From CAZDAM01 sp964503595 (GTDB lineage: Bacteria; Muiribacteriota; UBA6191): a stretch of 31,718 bases of DNA. The stretch lies in NCBI GenBank assembly GCA_964503595.1, contig CAZDAM010000028.1, positions 1 through 31,718 of the forward strand, written 5' to 3'. Under the pieces are notes generated by a model. That model was not told where the DNA came from, made no database searches, and worked only from the letters and a program-made list of their open reading frames with translations. The translations under genes and the position numbers were made by a program. The number at the start of each line of letters is the position of its first letter. Within the stretch, counting starts at the first letter, position 1. Below, one piece after another: positions 5,556-14,211 of the stretch.

Positions 5556-8139
5556 GTTCCCCGCTTTGGCGTAAACGAAGCCCTATCGGAAGAGCCTCCC
5601 CGGCACTCAGGCTGATTCCGCTGATCATGGCAGCGTCCTTCATCAGATTCTCACGTCCGGCATCTTTCACTTCCGTCAGAATTCTGGCTCTCAAAGCAGG
5701 CTTCAAGGCATGTTCCGGGCTTAGAGGCTCAGGAATTGCCAGATGGGCCAGGGCATTCACAGCTTCCGGAGTTGGCAGATAAAGCATCAGGAGTTCGGCC
5801 ACTTTTTCTGCCAGTTCTGCGGAGACGAGATTGAGCGGATCGCCGTAACTCATGCGGCGCGAGGCCAGTCGGGCCAGAATCCACCAGTCGGTTGATTTGA
5901 GATTTCCCCGCCGTACCGCTTTCATGGCAAACTGTAAAAGCTCTTCTCTGGCCGGGGCACTCATGCCTTCAAAGCAGGCATACATGCGAAGCATTTCCAG
6001 GCGTTCGTTTTCCGTCGGATGACCCCCTGGAAGCTTAAGTCGGGCTTTTCTTCCCAAGACAAGATCTCCATGAGCCTCCCATAAATCTGCCTGCAGTGTT
6101 GCTGGCAGTCCCCCACAAAGGCGGCGCAGGAGAATCCAGTGACTGATGCGGTTCTGGGGTTCGGATGGATGCTGGCAATAGGCCCGGATTTCAGCCTGTC
6201 TGAGGATTTCCCGATCCCCTTCAAGCCCAAAGCCCGGTCGCATGGAAAAACCAAAAATGGATTCATAGACCTGCTCATGAAGCGCCGAACGCCGCGAGCC
6301 CCGCCTAAGATCCGCCAGACGGGTTCCGATATAGCGACAGACTTCAGCTGGCCATTCCCTGCGCTTCTTTTGAAGACATTGCTCTAAAGCCTTCATCAGG
6401 CCCTGAAGTTCGCGGGGTTTGAGGGAATCATCCGGGCGACCAAAAGCCCTCTCAAGGATTTCATCCACACCGTGAAGCTCCATCATGGCCGATTGCTTTG
6501 CCGAGCCACTCAATTCGAAAAGAAGTTCGAAAACTTCCTCCGCATTCCGCCTGGATTCAAATTCAAGCTTGAGTTCGGTTGTAGGCAGAAGCTCACTATA
6601 AAGTCTGACCGGGATTTCCGGATCTGTGCCTTCCAGCCTAACTCTTAAAAGCCCCTGAATTCCGGGCTCTTCGAAAGCGCTCTGGCCGGGATATACTTTG
6701 CAGGATGAAGGAAGACTTCCCAACTCAAAACGCACACGCTGGCGGGTTTTTAAAACCAGATCCAGGTTGAGTTCCTGTCTCTGACCTTCCTTTTGGGATG
6801 CCTCGGCAATACAAATCCACTGATGCCCTTTTGGGGTGTCCATTCCAAGAAAGTAATGATTGCTAAGGCCGGCTTCAACCAGTGAAACAAGCCCCTTGCG
6901 GCCCAGGGCATGAAGACAGGCCCCATGACTGACACCAAGGCGGGGATCGGGATTCTTCAGGACAACCGGCTCCCGCATAAACCAGCATTTGAGGGATTCA
7001 AGAATGCGTTCCCGTACCAGTGGAGGCGCAACCGAACCACCGTGAAAGAGCACCGCATCCACCCCATCAGGGCAATAGCGCTTCACAAAACGAGCCAGAT
7101 GGCGGGTGACTGCCGCATCTCTGGCATAGGGAAGTCCCCCTTCCAGAATCGCGGATCGGGGCCCTTCTTCAGAAACTTCTTCCAGAGTTCTGATCAGAGG
7201 GAAAAACCCTGATAACATCTGCTCTCTGGCTTCTTCGGCCCGAAGCGTCAGCCGGGTAGCTCCCCCAATCAGGCTGGAACCCCGGCCTCTTAGGGTGAAC
7301 CTGCCGGTTTCATCACTTCCGTTTAAGACTTCTTCCTTGAAACGACGGGTCTGGGCCATGAGTTCAGCAAATTCGGAGGTCTTCAGATTTCTGGAAAGAG
7401 TGGCAGTACAGGCATGGGCCAATGCGAGATCGAGATTATCTCCTCCCAGAAGCAGGTGTTCGCCAACAGCATCCCGTTCAAAGGCATCCTTTTCGGGATT
7501 TTTTCTCAAGAGGCTGAAGTCCGTGGTTCCCCCACCCATATCAATGACCAGAACTGACTCAACACCCAAAGGCTTCTTTGCGGTTCGATGAAGCCAGCAG
7601 GTGAACGCCGCCAGTGGCTCCTCGACCAGAATGGCCTTGGAAAAACCGGCCTGCTCAGCGGATTTCAGAGTCAGTCTTCTGGAAGCCTGGGAAAAGGAAG
7701 CTGGCACCGTGATGACAACCTCTCCGTCCACAACCCCGACCTCGCGCTCAAAGCAGGTCTTGATATGCTTCAGGAAGAATGTCTGGGCATCGACGGCGGA
7801 AACCCGACGGGTCGCATTCGAATCAATCGGTAAAAGGGCTTCTTCACAGCGGATATCCCCAAGGCTGATCCAGGATTTGGCCGACTGCACACTGGATTCA
7901 GGGCGAAGACCGCTCAGATGATGGGCAAAGCGACCGGCAAAACCAAAATGCGGGACATAGCCTTCCAGAACTTCGAAGTTTTTGGACTCTCCCAGATGCA
8001 GGCAGGACGGAAGCTGGTCTTCAGTGGCATTCAGTCCTTCGGAGACAGCCTGAGGGATCATGAAATCCCTTACGGTCCGCCCTTCCGAATAAGCTACCGA
8101 ACAGTGGGTGGTTCCTAAATCAATCCCCAGATGGCGCAT
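5530..8139 (-). CDS. Hsp70-family ATPase with long C-terminal extension (DUF3731 type)
   Basis: The 869-residue protein starts with an Hsp70/actin-fold nucleotide-binding domain. Phosphate-1 loop DLGTTH is at 7-12, phosphate-2 motif DMGGGTTDFS at about 200, and VPASFSQASRRLTLKSAEQAGF resembles DnaK between them. There is no DnaK-type substrate-binding domain or acidic tail. The last half is a long mostly helical region matching, from memory, the DUF3731 region that follows Hsp70 in a subset of bacterial proteins. In such genomes this gene follows a shorter Hsp70 and a DUF2760 gene, as here. It overlaps the upstream Hsp70 gene by 20 bp and the downstream kinase gene by 26 bp. The client and cochaperone are unknown. 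No DnaJ or GrpE gene is nearby, so it is not the housekeeping DnaK. Confidence 0.9.
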   Translation of the reverse strand: MRHLGIDLGTTHCSVAYSEGRTVRDFMIPQAVSEGLNATEDQLPSCLHLGESKNFEVLEGYVPHFGFAGRFAHHLSGLRPESSVQSAKSWISLGDIRCEEALLPIDSNATRRVSAVDAQTFFLKHIKTCFEREVGVVDGEVVITVPASFSQASRRLTLKSAEQAGFSKAILVEEPLAAFTCWLHRTAKKPLGVESVLVIDMGGGTTDFSLLRKNPEKDAFERDAVGEHLLLGGDNLDLALAHACTATLSRNLKTSEFAELMAQTRRFKEEVLNGSDETGRFTLRGRGSSLIGGATRLTLRAEEAREQMLSGFFPLIRTLEEVSEEGPRSAILEGGLPYARDAAVTRHLARFVKRYCPDGVDAVLFHGGSVAPPLVRERILESLKCWFMREPVVLKNPDPRLGVSHGACLHALGRKGLVSLVEAGLSNHYFLGMDTPKGHQWICIAEASQKEGQRQELNLDLVLKTRQRVRFELGSLPSSCKVYPGQSAFEEPGIQGLLRVRLEGTDPEIPVRLYSELLPTTELKLEFESRRNAEEVFELLFELSGSAKQSAMMELHGVDEILERAFGRPDDSLKPRELQGLMKALEQCLQKKRREWPAEVCRYIGTRLADLRRGSRRSALHEQVYESIFGFSMRPGFGLEGDREILRQAEIRAYCQHPSEPQNRISHWILLRRLCGGLPATLQADLWEAHGDLVLGRKARLKLPGGHPTENERLEMLRMYACFEGMSAPAREELLQFAMKAVRRGNLKSTDWWILARLASRRMSYGDPLNLVSAELAEKVAELLMLYLPTPEAVNALAHLAIPEPLSPEHALKPALRARILTEVKDAGRENLMKDAAMISGISLSAGEALPIGLRLRQSGEHVQEVSGS

Positions 8140-9874
8140 CGGCTTTCACCGTGAATTCCAGTTGATGGGTACGCTTATCCCCGCTTTGACTCACACATTC
8201 AAGCTTCAGAATGCCAATCTCCAGAAGATGGGCCTGAATCGCAACCGGGATGACCCCGCTGCCTTCATCAATTCTGGTTTCAAGATGAGAAACCTCTTCA
8301 AACTGATCTTCTGCTTCATCCACCGAAAAACCCGCTTCATCCTCCCTTAAGGGATGACGAAACAGCCGGAAACTTACAGTCTGGTTGGCAATCAGCTGAA
8401 AATCCCCATCGCTGATACTGGCACTACTGCCTTCTTCAAGACCTTTGGGAGCCACACAGACCAGACTCAGGGAAGGCTCCATACCAGGAATTGCCATCAC
8501 AGCCTTTTCCACTCCCACATAGTAGGAGTAAGGAAGGGATGCCCGAATCCGAAGCCCTTTCCCCGCTTTTACGGCTCCGAAATGAGCCGCCCCATGAGCC
8601 ACGGCATGACGGTAGTCTGCATCCTGCAATTCCCGGATTTGATCTCCGGCCAGTTTTTTCAGGATTGTCAGAAGATAGTCCCGGACCTGGGAGGCCACAA
8701 ACATGCTGCCATTGAAAAGGACCATGGCAGGAGAAGCGGCATCGCCTTCTCCACTTTTCAGAAACGATGCAAGATGACGGGCAAACAGAGGATCCGAGGC
8801 AAACGGTAATCCAGCCTGCCTAAGACCGGCTTTTGGGACTTCCTGAGGTCGCTCTGAGGCTTCGCAGGGCTTGAAATAACCCTCACCCAGAACCTTTTTG
8901 AGATCTTCCTGATTCAGACAGGTTTTCAGGGATCCGCCGAAAAGGCTCGACCCACTTCCAGCCAGTACAATTTCGATCTGTTCCTTCGCGGGATCAGAAA
9001 GCAGAGCTTCCTTGGCTTCACGAGACTGGGCAATCAGGGCCTGCATCTGACGGGAATCCGGCTTTTTGCTCAAACGCGCCGAAGCCGCATAAGCCAGAGC
9101 CATATCAAGATTATCTCCCCCAAGCAGGATATGTGGCCCAACCCGAACCCTTCTTAGCTCAAGGTTTCCGGAAACTTCCTGGGCCTCAATCAGGGAGAAA
9201 TCGGTGGTTCCACCCCCTATGTCAACGACCAGAATGGATTCATTGACTTTAACCTCACTGCGCCAGTCTTCGTGCTGATTCAGCCAGGCATAAAGAGCTG
9301 ACTGAGGTTCTTCCAGAAGCGTGATCCGGGTGAGCCCGGCATTTTTTGCGGCTTCCAGAGTAAGTTCCCGCGCTGCCGGCTCAAAGGATGCCGGAATGGT
9401 CAAAACCACATCCAGATCCTCAAGCAAGGCTGGAACTTCCCCATCTTTCTGGGCGTGATTCCAGGAGTTTCTGACATGCAGTAGTAAACGGCTTGTGGCC
9501 TCAAGCGGGCTGATCTTCTGATCAATATCGCTTCCATGGGGAAGAATTCCCTGGCGGCGGTCAAAAGCGTCAGCACACAGCCAGGATTTTGTGGAGAGAA
9601 TCGTTCGGTGCGGTGCCCGGGAAGCCTGCTTCAAAGCGAAATTCCCACAAACCCAGCCCGCCTCTTCACCCCAGGGCAAAGCCAGATCCGATGCTGCAAA
9701 CTCTTCTTCGGAAGGAAGGTAGATGGCGGCCGGGAGAACATTTTCGCGGCTGACAAGCCCGGGCCCGGTGAGCTGATGAATCGGGAAAATACGGGCCAAA
9801 TCTTCGGCCTGATAGTAGCTCATGGTGATATTTGTGGTTCCAAGGTCAATGCCGACAAACAGGTTTTCAGACAT
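8120..9874 (-). CDS. Hsp70-family protein (short, cassette type)
   Basis: The 584 residues carry the Hsp70 nucleotide-binding signature: DLGTTN at 9-14, VLTIPASFEPAARELTLEAA, a phosphate-2 motif DIGGGTTDFS near 220, and an adenosine-side stretch LFNGSMF near 390. The roughly 140 residues after the ATPase domain are beta-rich (FQLIANQTVSFRLFRHPLRE and onward) and may be a reduced substrate-binding domain. The C-terminal helical lid of DnaK is missing. The stop of the DUF2760 gene is one base upstream of this ATG, and the end overlaps the next Hsp70 by 20 bp, so the three should be made in fixed proportion. The two Hsp70s are clear paralogues and may form a heteromeric pair (inference). Confidence 0.9.
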   Translation of the reverse strand: MSENLFVGIDLGTTNITMSYYQAEDLARIFPIHQLTGPGLVSRENVLPAAIYLPSEEEFAASDLALPWGEEAGWVCGNFALKQASRAPHRTILSTKSWLCADAFDRRQGILPHGSDIDQKISPLEATSRLLLHVRNSWNHAQKDGEVPALLEDLDVVLTIPASFEPAARELTLEAAKNAGLTRITLLEEPQSALYAWLNQHEDWRSEVKVNESILVVDIGGGTTDFSLIEAQEVSGNLELRRVRVGPHILLGGDNLDMALAYAASARLSKKPDSRQMQALIAQSREAKEALLSDPAKEQIEIVLAGSGSSLFGGSLKTCLNQEDLKKVLGEGYFKPCEASERPQEVPKAGLRQAGLPFASDPLFARHLASFLKSGEGDAASPAMVLFNGSMFVASQVRDYLLTILKKLAGDQIRELQDADYRHAVAHGAAHFGAVKAGKGLRIRASLPYSYYVGVEKAVMAIPGMEPSLSLVCVAPKGLEEGSSASISDGDFQLIANQTVSFRLFRHPLREDEAGFSVDEAEDQFEEVSHLETRIDEGSGVIPVAIQAHLLEIGILKLECVSQSGDKRTHQLEFTVKADAPSGD

Positions 9875-9875
9875 T

Positions 9876-10445
9876 TCACATCTCCATTTCAGCTGGCATC
9901 AATACCTTCTGGGCATCCGGACTTTCCCGTCTGGGAAGGTTGGCCGATTTCAGAACCCAGCCCCTGTGATTCAGAGTGGCTTCGAAAGGAGGGTGGACAT
10001 CCTTGCCGGAGCTCAGACGGTATTCAAAACGTTGAATCGCCTCACCCACCTGGATTCTCTCCCCTTCGACACCATCAAGAACCCTCTCCACTTTGAGGTA
10101 TTTTTCGAAAACCTTCTTGAGATCGGTGTGAATCAGCCGGCAGACACCGCCCACCTGATCATCAGGAAGTTCACTGATGTCCTCGCTGACAAAATCCACA
10201 AAGCGGGCTTCCTGCTGCAAGAGCTGAAGCAGTGCGGCAGCTCCGGATTCGCGCATGGCGGTTTTATCCACATCTGGTTCGGATTTTCTGGGTGGCTCCA
10301 GGCGTGCCTTGAGTTTCTGATCCTCAAGCTCCTGTTTGAGTTTTGCGACCTCGGTCCGAAACTCGATGGCCCGGGAATACAATTCCGCGGTATCTTTTTG
10401 AAAAAGAATGGCAAAAAAAGCCCGAACAGCCTGAAAAATACGCAT
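9876..10445 (-). CDS. DUF2760-type protein of the Hsp70 cassette
   Basis: Residues 1-15 are a short hydrophobic helix (FQAVRAFFAILF), followed by a coiled coil at about 25-50 and a compact domain from about 65 to the end (GAAALLQLLQQEARFVDFVSE and onward). That domain matches my memory of DUF2760, a family of unknown function found directly upstream of Hsp70 genes. Length (189) is in the normal range. GGGGGGA lies four bases before the ATG. The first helix is amphipathic and could bind the membrane or the helical protein encoded upstream. The likely role is adaptor or regulator of the neighbouring Hsp70 ATPases (inference from conserved gene order). Confidence 0.8.
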   Translation of the reverse strand: MRIFQAVRAFFAILFQKDTAELYSRAIEFRTEVAKLKQELEDQKLKARLEPPRKSEPDVDKTAMRESGAAALLQLLQQEARFVDFVSEDISELPDDQVGGVCRLIHTDLKKVFEKYLKVERVLDGVEGERIQVGEAIQRFEYRLSSGKDVHPPFEATLNHRGWVLKSANLPRRESPDAQKVLMPAEMEM

Positions 10446-10484
10446 AAAGTCCCCCCGAAATCGTATATCGGATTCCGCGGATGC

Positions 10485-10493
10485 AGTATATCA
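10485..10493 (-). promoter_or_regulatory. Possible internal promoter of the DUF2760/Hsp70 genes
   Basis: On the minus strand TGA-TATACT is a good extended -10. A start would fall about 33 bases before the ATG at 10445. No -35 is evident. GTATATC occurs twice here (10463-10469 and 10486-10492), so AT-rich chance similarity is possible. Confidence 0.3.
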
Positions 10494-10502
10494 CAGAGGT
10501 TA

Positions 10503-11114
10503 TCAGGAAGGGGCTAAGGCTTCCCGGATGAAGTCAGCCGCCATCGGCGCATCTGGCCTGATCATGCGGCGCACTTCATCGGACTGCATCCGGATCTGAT
10601 CCCGATAGGAAAGCAGGTTTTCATTCAGCTCCAGAAAGGAAGTCACGAATTTGGCACCGTTGGTTTCCGAAAACAGACGGGAAAGCCTCAGATTCAGAAC
10701 CTTGAGCTTGCCCTCGTGAGCATCAAAAAGCCTGGTAATTGCCGCTTTCATGGCTTCATCATCCCGACGCTTGGAAAGCTGCATCAGGGAAAACAGCTCG
10801 TCATCCACGCGCTCAAAGCGGGCGGTCATGCGGTTCATCACCGTGGCCCAGTCCTCCTGGCGCTGCATCAGAATTGATTCCATGAAAAGCTCGGCCCGGC
10901 AAAGATTCCTTAAGTGGATCAAGCGGCTTTTGACTTCAATTCCACTCGGAAAACCCAGAATTTCCCGGCTCATGTCGGCTACGACTTCCGCATCCCGGTG
11001 CAGTTTTTCTTCTTCTGAAGAGCGGGTCGTAAAGACAAAGTAAAGATGCATGCCGGCATAGGCCAGGGTCATTACAATAAAGAGCAGAAACACAAACCAG
11101 AGTACAAATGCCAT
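10503..11114 (-). CDS. Membrane-anchored helical (coiled-coil) protein of unknown function
   Basis: The 203-residue protein has one N-terminal membrane helix (residues about 4-28, FVLWFVFLLFIVMTLAYAG). A long charged region with heptad-like spacing follows (HLRNLCRAELFMESILMQR, FERVDDELFSLMQLSKRRDD), with no Cys or catalytic motif. There are few positive charges before the helix and many after it, which suggests the coiled coil lies in the cytoplasm. The start ATG has AAGGA nine bases upstream. It lies 69 bp after the ABC ATPase gene and 57 bp before the DUF2760 gene, all on one strand. It may tether the Hsp70 cassette to the membrane (inference). I recognise no family. Confidence 0.7.
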   Translation of the reverse strand: MAFVLWFVFLLFIVMTLAYAGMHLYFVFTTRSSEEEKLHRDAEVVADMSREILGFPSGIEVKSRLIHLRNLCRAELFMESILMQRQEDWATVMNRMTARFERVDDELFSLMQLSKRRDDEAMKAAITRLFDAHEGKLKVLNLRLSRLFSETNGAKFVTSFLELNENLLSYRDQIRMQSDEVRRMIRPDAPMAADFIREALAPS

Positions 11115-11183
11115 GGGATTCCATCCTTTTGGGGCTGACTTGTGGGATCCATCGGTTCCTTTACTTCAGGATCTGAGAGAACT

Positions 11184-12179
11184 TCAGGAACTTTTGTTGG
11201 TCGCAGGCTGATTTTGTTCTTCAAGCCAGTCTAATAGCTCGTGAAGATGGGTTGTTGTCCGCCTTTGTCCGTTCTTTTCAAGAACAAAACCCGCTGAATC
11301 AACAGAGACGTTCAAAGCCGCGTTTTCCGTGACCTCATTCCCAATCCGGGCAATAGCCTGCCGAATCCAGTGCCCTGTCACTCCCTCGCATTCCACCGAA
11401 ACCCTGACCCCATGACTTTGTCTCGACAGCCTGAAAACCCCGGTAGCCGTATCAAACACTGCGGCTGAAGAATCAAAGGTCTTGGCAATCGTCCCGTTTA
11501 AAATCAGCTCTTCAGGGGCGGCCCCGCGAAAGTTCCGCAAAGAGTCCAGAACAAAAAGCTGATCGGCAAAGCGAAGAGCCAGTTCCAGATCATGAAGGCT
11601 CAGTAAAATTGCCATTTCCTTTTCCCGCGCCAGACACAGAAGCTCGGCAAGAAGAGTGGTCCGGTGCGGTAAATCCAGATAGGCTGTCGGCTCATCCATG
11701 ATCAGAATTTTCGGCTCCTGCATCAGAGCAGCTCCTATTCTGACTCTCTGCCTTTCCCCATCTGAAAGTTCACTGAAAGGACGATGCAGGAATCCTTCCA
11801 GGGAAAATCTCTCAACGGTTTCCTCAAACAGGCGATGGCCCCGCTGATCCAGTTTTTCAAAAAACCGCGTAAAGGGAAAACGGCTCCATTCCAAAAGCTC
11901 ACGGACACTCAAACGGCTGACAGCCTGCTTATGAGGCAGGACAGCCGCCATTTTCCTTGCCCTCTGGGAAGCACTTAAATCCTGGATTCTCTGTCCATCA
12001 ACCAGAATTTCTCCGCCCAGAGGAGGCCTGAGTCCAAGAAGCGTGCGGATCAGAGTCGATTTTCCTACTCCGTTGGGACCAAGGAGCAGATGAAGACGGG
12101 AAGCTCTCAACTCAAAACTCAGGGGCCCCAGGAGAGGAGTATCGTATCCGGCGAGTAAACCAAGAGCCTGGAGCTTCAC
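11184..12179 (-). CDS. ABC transporter ATPase, FecE/BtuD type (metal-chelate uptake)
   Basis: This is the ATP-hydrolysing subunit of an importer for iron-siderophore, haem or cobalamin. From the start at 12179 it has Walker A GPNGVGKST (34-42), a signature LSDGE (138-142, in place of LSGGQ), Walker B ILIMDEP (158-164) and the switch His196 (LSLHDLE). About 90 residues follow the ATPase core, ending in a small regulatory-looking domain. The GTG start overlaps the permease stop (bases GTGA) and has GGAGGG five bases upstream, so translation is coupled. The open frame extends further upstream in the permease gene, but that part is unrelated in sequence. The substrate cannot be decided from sequence. 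Confidence 0.93.
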   Translation of the reverse strand: MKLQALGLLAGYDTPLLGPLSFELRASRLHLLLGPNGVGKSTLIRTLLGLRPPLGGEILVDGQRIQDLSASQRARKMAAVLPHKQAVSRLSVRELLEWSRFPFTRFFEKLDQRGHRLFEETVERFSLEGFLHRPFSELSDGERQRVRIGAALMQEPKILIMDEPTAYLDLPHRTTLLAELLCLAREKEMAILLSLHDLELALRFADQLFVLDSLRNFRGAAPEELILNGTIAKTFDSSAAVFDTATGVFRLSRQSHGVRVSVECEGVTGHWIRQAIARIGNEVTENAALNVSVDSAGFVLEKNGQRRTTTHLHELLDWLEEQNQPATNKSS

Positions 12180-13198
12180 GCAATCCCTCCATCCCTGTCC
12201 TTTAGAAGGATAAAGACAACAAACGGAGCCCCCAGAATGGAGGTGATTGCATTCAGGGGAAGAACTCCCGCCGAGGACACACAAAGCGAAAGCCAGTCCG
12301 CCCATAAAGCCAGGCTGGCCCCAAGCAGCATGGTGGCCGGAATCAGCAGGCGGTGATCTGCCGTCCTGAACAGCATGCGGGCAGTATGGGGAGCCGCCAG
12401 ACCAAGAAATGCCACCGGCCCGCAGAAGGCCGTCACCACTGCTGCCTGAAGCGAACTCAATAGAATCAGAACAAGGCTGAGTCTTTTCGGATTGACGCCC
12501 ATGGTGCGGGCCTGTTCTTCTCCCAGAAGCATGAGATTCAAGGAGCGGGCCAGAAGATAGGCCGGAATTGCCGGCAATATCGAAAAACCAATCAGAATGG
12601 GAAGTCTTTCCTGCACGACTCCACTAAATGTACCAAAGGACCAGAGCAGGAAGTTCTTCAGGGAAGATGCATCACCCAGGCTTAGGATCATGCCCACAAA
12701 GCCGGAGGTCAGATAGCCCAGCATCAGCCCCAGAATCAAAAGAGATGCCGGCTGGGAAACCCGCCGGGACATCAGAAGAACAAAACTCATGCTAAGAAGC
12801 GCCCCAAGCGATGCCGGAAGGACCAGACCCCAATCAGAACTCATCAGTTCCCCTGCCCCCAGAAGAAGAGTTAAAGCCACCCCAAGAGAGGCACCAGAAC
12901 TGATCCCAAGCTCATAAGGGCCAGCAAGAGGGTTTCTAAAAAAAGTCTGCATCAGAAGTCCTGAGCAGCCTAAGGCGGCTCCGGCACAAAGAGCCGTCAG
13001 AATCCTCGGAAAGCGAACTTCCCGAAGAATCATCCCGGTAATGTAGTCTTCCGATCCCTGAAAGCTGAGAATTTTGATGACTTCCTCAAGAGGAAGAGAT
13101 ACGGAGCCATAAAAAATCTGAACTCCAATACCCATAAGAGCAAGGAGGAGGAGGAGCAGAAGGCTGGCGACATTTCTTAGGGAAGTTGCCAATACCAC
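12176..13198 (-). CDS. FecCD/BtuC-family permease
   Basis: The 340-residue polytopic membrane protein has about nine to ten helices. Family landmarks include RFPRILTALCAGAALGCSGLLMQTFFRNPLAGPYELGI read as two adjacent stretches, the coupling-helix region GEEQARTMGV, and CGPVAFLGLAAPHTAR. It forms the translocation pore of a metal-chelate or vitamin B12 importer. A single permease gene with one ATPase gene implies a homodimeric pore. The start is GTG, and the coding region overlaps the end of the binding-protein gene by 22 bp and the start of the ATPase gene by 4 bp. The order binding protein, permease, ATPase is standard. Confidence 0.93.
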   Translation of the reverse strand: MVLATSLRNVASLLLLLLLALMGIGVQIFYGSVSLPLEEVIKILSFQGSEDYITGMILREVRFPRILTALCAGAALGCSGLLMQTFFRNPLAGPYELGISSGASLGVALTLLLGAGELMSSDWGLVLPASLGALLSMSFVLLMSRRVSQPASLLILGLMLGYLTSGFVGMILSLGDASSLKNFLLWSFGTFSGVVQERLPILIGFSILPAIPAYLLARSLNLMLLGEEQARTMGVNPKRLSLVLILLSSLQAAVVTAFCGPVAFLGLAAPHTARMLFRTADHRLLIPATMLLGASLALWADWLSLCVSSAGVLPLNAITSILGAPFVVFILLKDRDGGIA

Positions 13199-14211
13199 TC
13201 CGTTTGCGCTTCCGCACCGTGAAGAATCGTAAGGAAGTCGGAAAGAATCAGATCCGGTCTCCCCAGGGCCCTCTCAAAATAATCATTATTCTTCCTGAAA
13301 GTATTGGCATAGACCCGGCCTTTTCGAAAAGCGTCAAAAAGGCGATAGCGGGGATCCTGGCCCAGAAGCTCGATGCGGGAACGTACCGTGGAAGAGAGAA
13401 TCCAGGCATCTGCGGCCCCGGCCCTTGCCAGAACATCTTCAAAGCTTAGGGCCACCGAACCGGTTCCCTTCTGATCCGAGAAAACGTATTCGCCTCCGGC
13501 ATCTTCCAGCAATCTGGCCATAAAGGAGCCATTTCTCGGAACATACCAGGTTCCCTGCCAGGCTGCATTGAAAAAAACCCTGGGTCGCGTATGCCCCTGA
13601 GCATCTTTCCTAAGTCTCTGATATCGATCCCGAATCATATCGAATCGACTTTGAGCTTCCGGTTCCTTCCCGAAGAAAGCCGCCAGAAAGATCATCCACT
13701 CCGCCGGTCCAAGTGGATCACTTTCCAGATACTCATTGATCGGAATCACCGGAATCCCCAGTTTTCTGGCCTGCTCCAGAGCCGGGGCTGATTCCACCGG
13801 CTGATAGTTGAAAATAGCCTCGGGACGAGCCTGGATCAGCTTCTCGATGTTTAAGGCTGTATCCATCCCAACCTGGCGGATCAGCCCTTTTCTGAGTCCT
13901 TCCTGAACCCATTCCCGGCTGATATGACCGGGCTCCGAAATCGCCACAACCCGGTTGGTGAGACCAAGTTCCTCAAACCATGGTAAATGGGTTGTCGAAA
14001 GGGTTGCCACCCGATAAAGCGGTATCTGGACTGCAATCGTACCCACGGGGCAGGGGTTGGGCGACTCCCGCTCATACAGACAAAATGTCTGCTCTCCGAC
14101 CTGCAGGCGGTTCAAGAAGTCCTCTTTTTGCATTTGGAACCCGTGAGCAAACCGAGGCTGAGTCGAGCCCAGACCGACACAAAAAAAAACAGCCAGAACT
14201 GTGCGGATCAT
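13177..14211 (-). CDS. Periplasmic metal-chelate-binding protein (FecB/BtuF fold)
   Basis: The 344 residues begin with a Sec signal peptide (MIRTVLAVFFCVGLG) and continue as a periplasmic-binding-protein type III fold, with RVATLSTTHLPWFEELGLTNRVVAISEPGH early, ARPEAIFNYQP in the middle and WILSSTV later. It captures a chelate (siderophore, haem or cobalamin) and delivers it to the downstream permease. No standard lipobox is visible, since the Cys in the signal lacks the usual small residues before it. It therefore appears soluble in the periplasm. The ATG overlaps the TGA of the pullulanase gene (ATGA). The open frame reaches upstream to 14331, but that part is pullulanase coding sequence. 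Confidence 0.9.
   Translation of the reverse strand: MIRTVLAVFFCVGLGSTQPRFAHGFQMQKEDFLNRLQVGEQTFCLYERESPNPCPVGTIAVQIPLYRVATLSTTHLPWFEELGLTNRVVAISEPGHISREWVQEGLRKGLIRQVGMDTALNIEKLIQARPEAIFNYQPVESAPALEQARKLGIPVIPINEYLESDPLGPAEWMIFLAAFFGKEPEAQSRFDMIRDRYQRLRKDAQGHTRPRVFFNAAWQGTWYVPRNGSFMARLLEDAGGEYVFSDQKGTGSVALSFEDVLARAGAADAWILSSTVRSRIELLGQDPRYRLFDAFRKGRVYANTFRKNNDYFERALGRPDLILSDFLTILHGAEAQTEWYWQLP

Noticed and set aside
10446..11183. CIRCE element or sigma-32 promoter before the Hsp70 genes
   Set aside because: I find no TTAGCACTC-type inverted repeat and no convincing CTTGAA...CCCCAT pair.
12180..12305. Longer N-terminus for the ABC ATPase
   Set aside because: The 42 extra residues come from the permease coding region. 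The GTG at 12179 has a strong binding site and fits the family.
13177..14211. Lipoprotein assignment for the binding protein
   Set aside because: The Cys in the signal peptide follows two Phe residues instead of the small residues of a lipobox.
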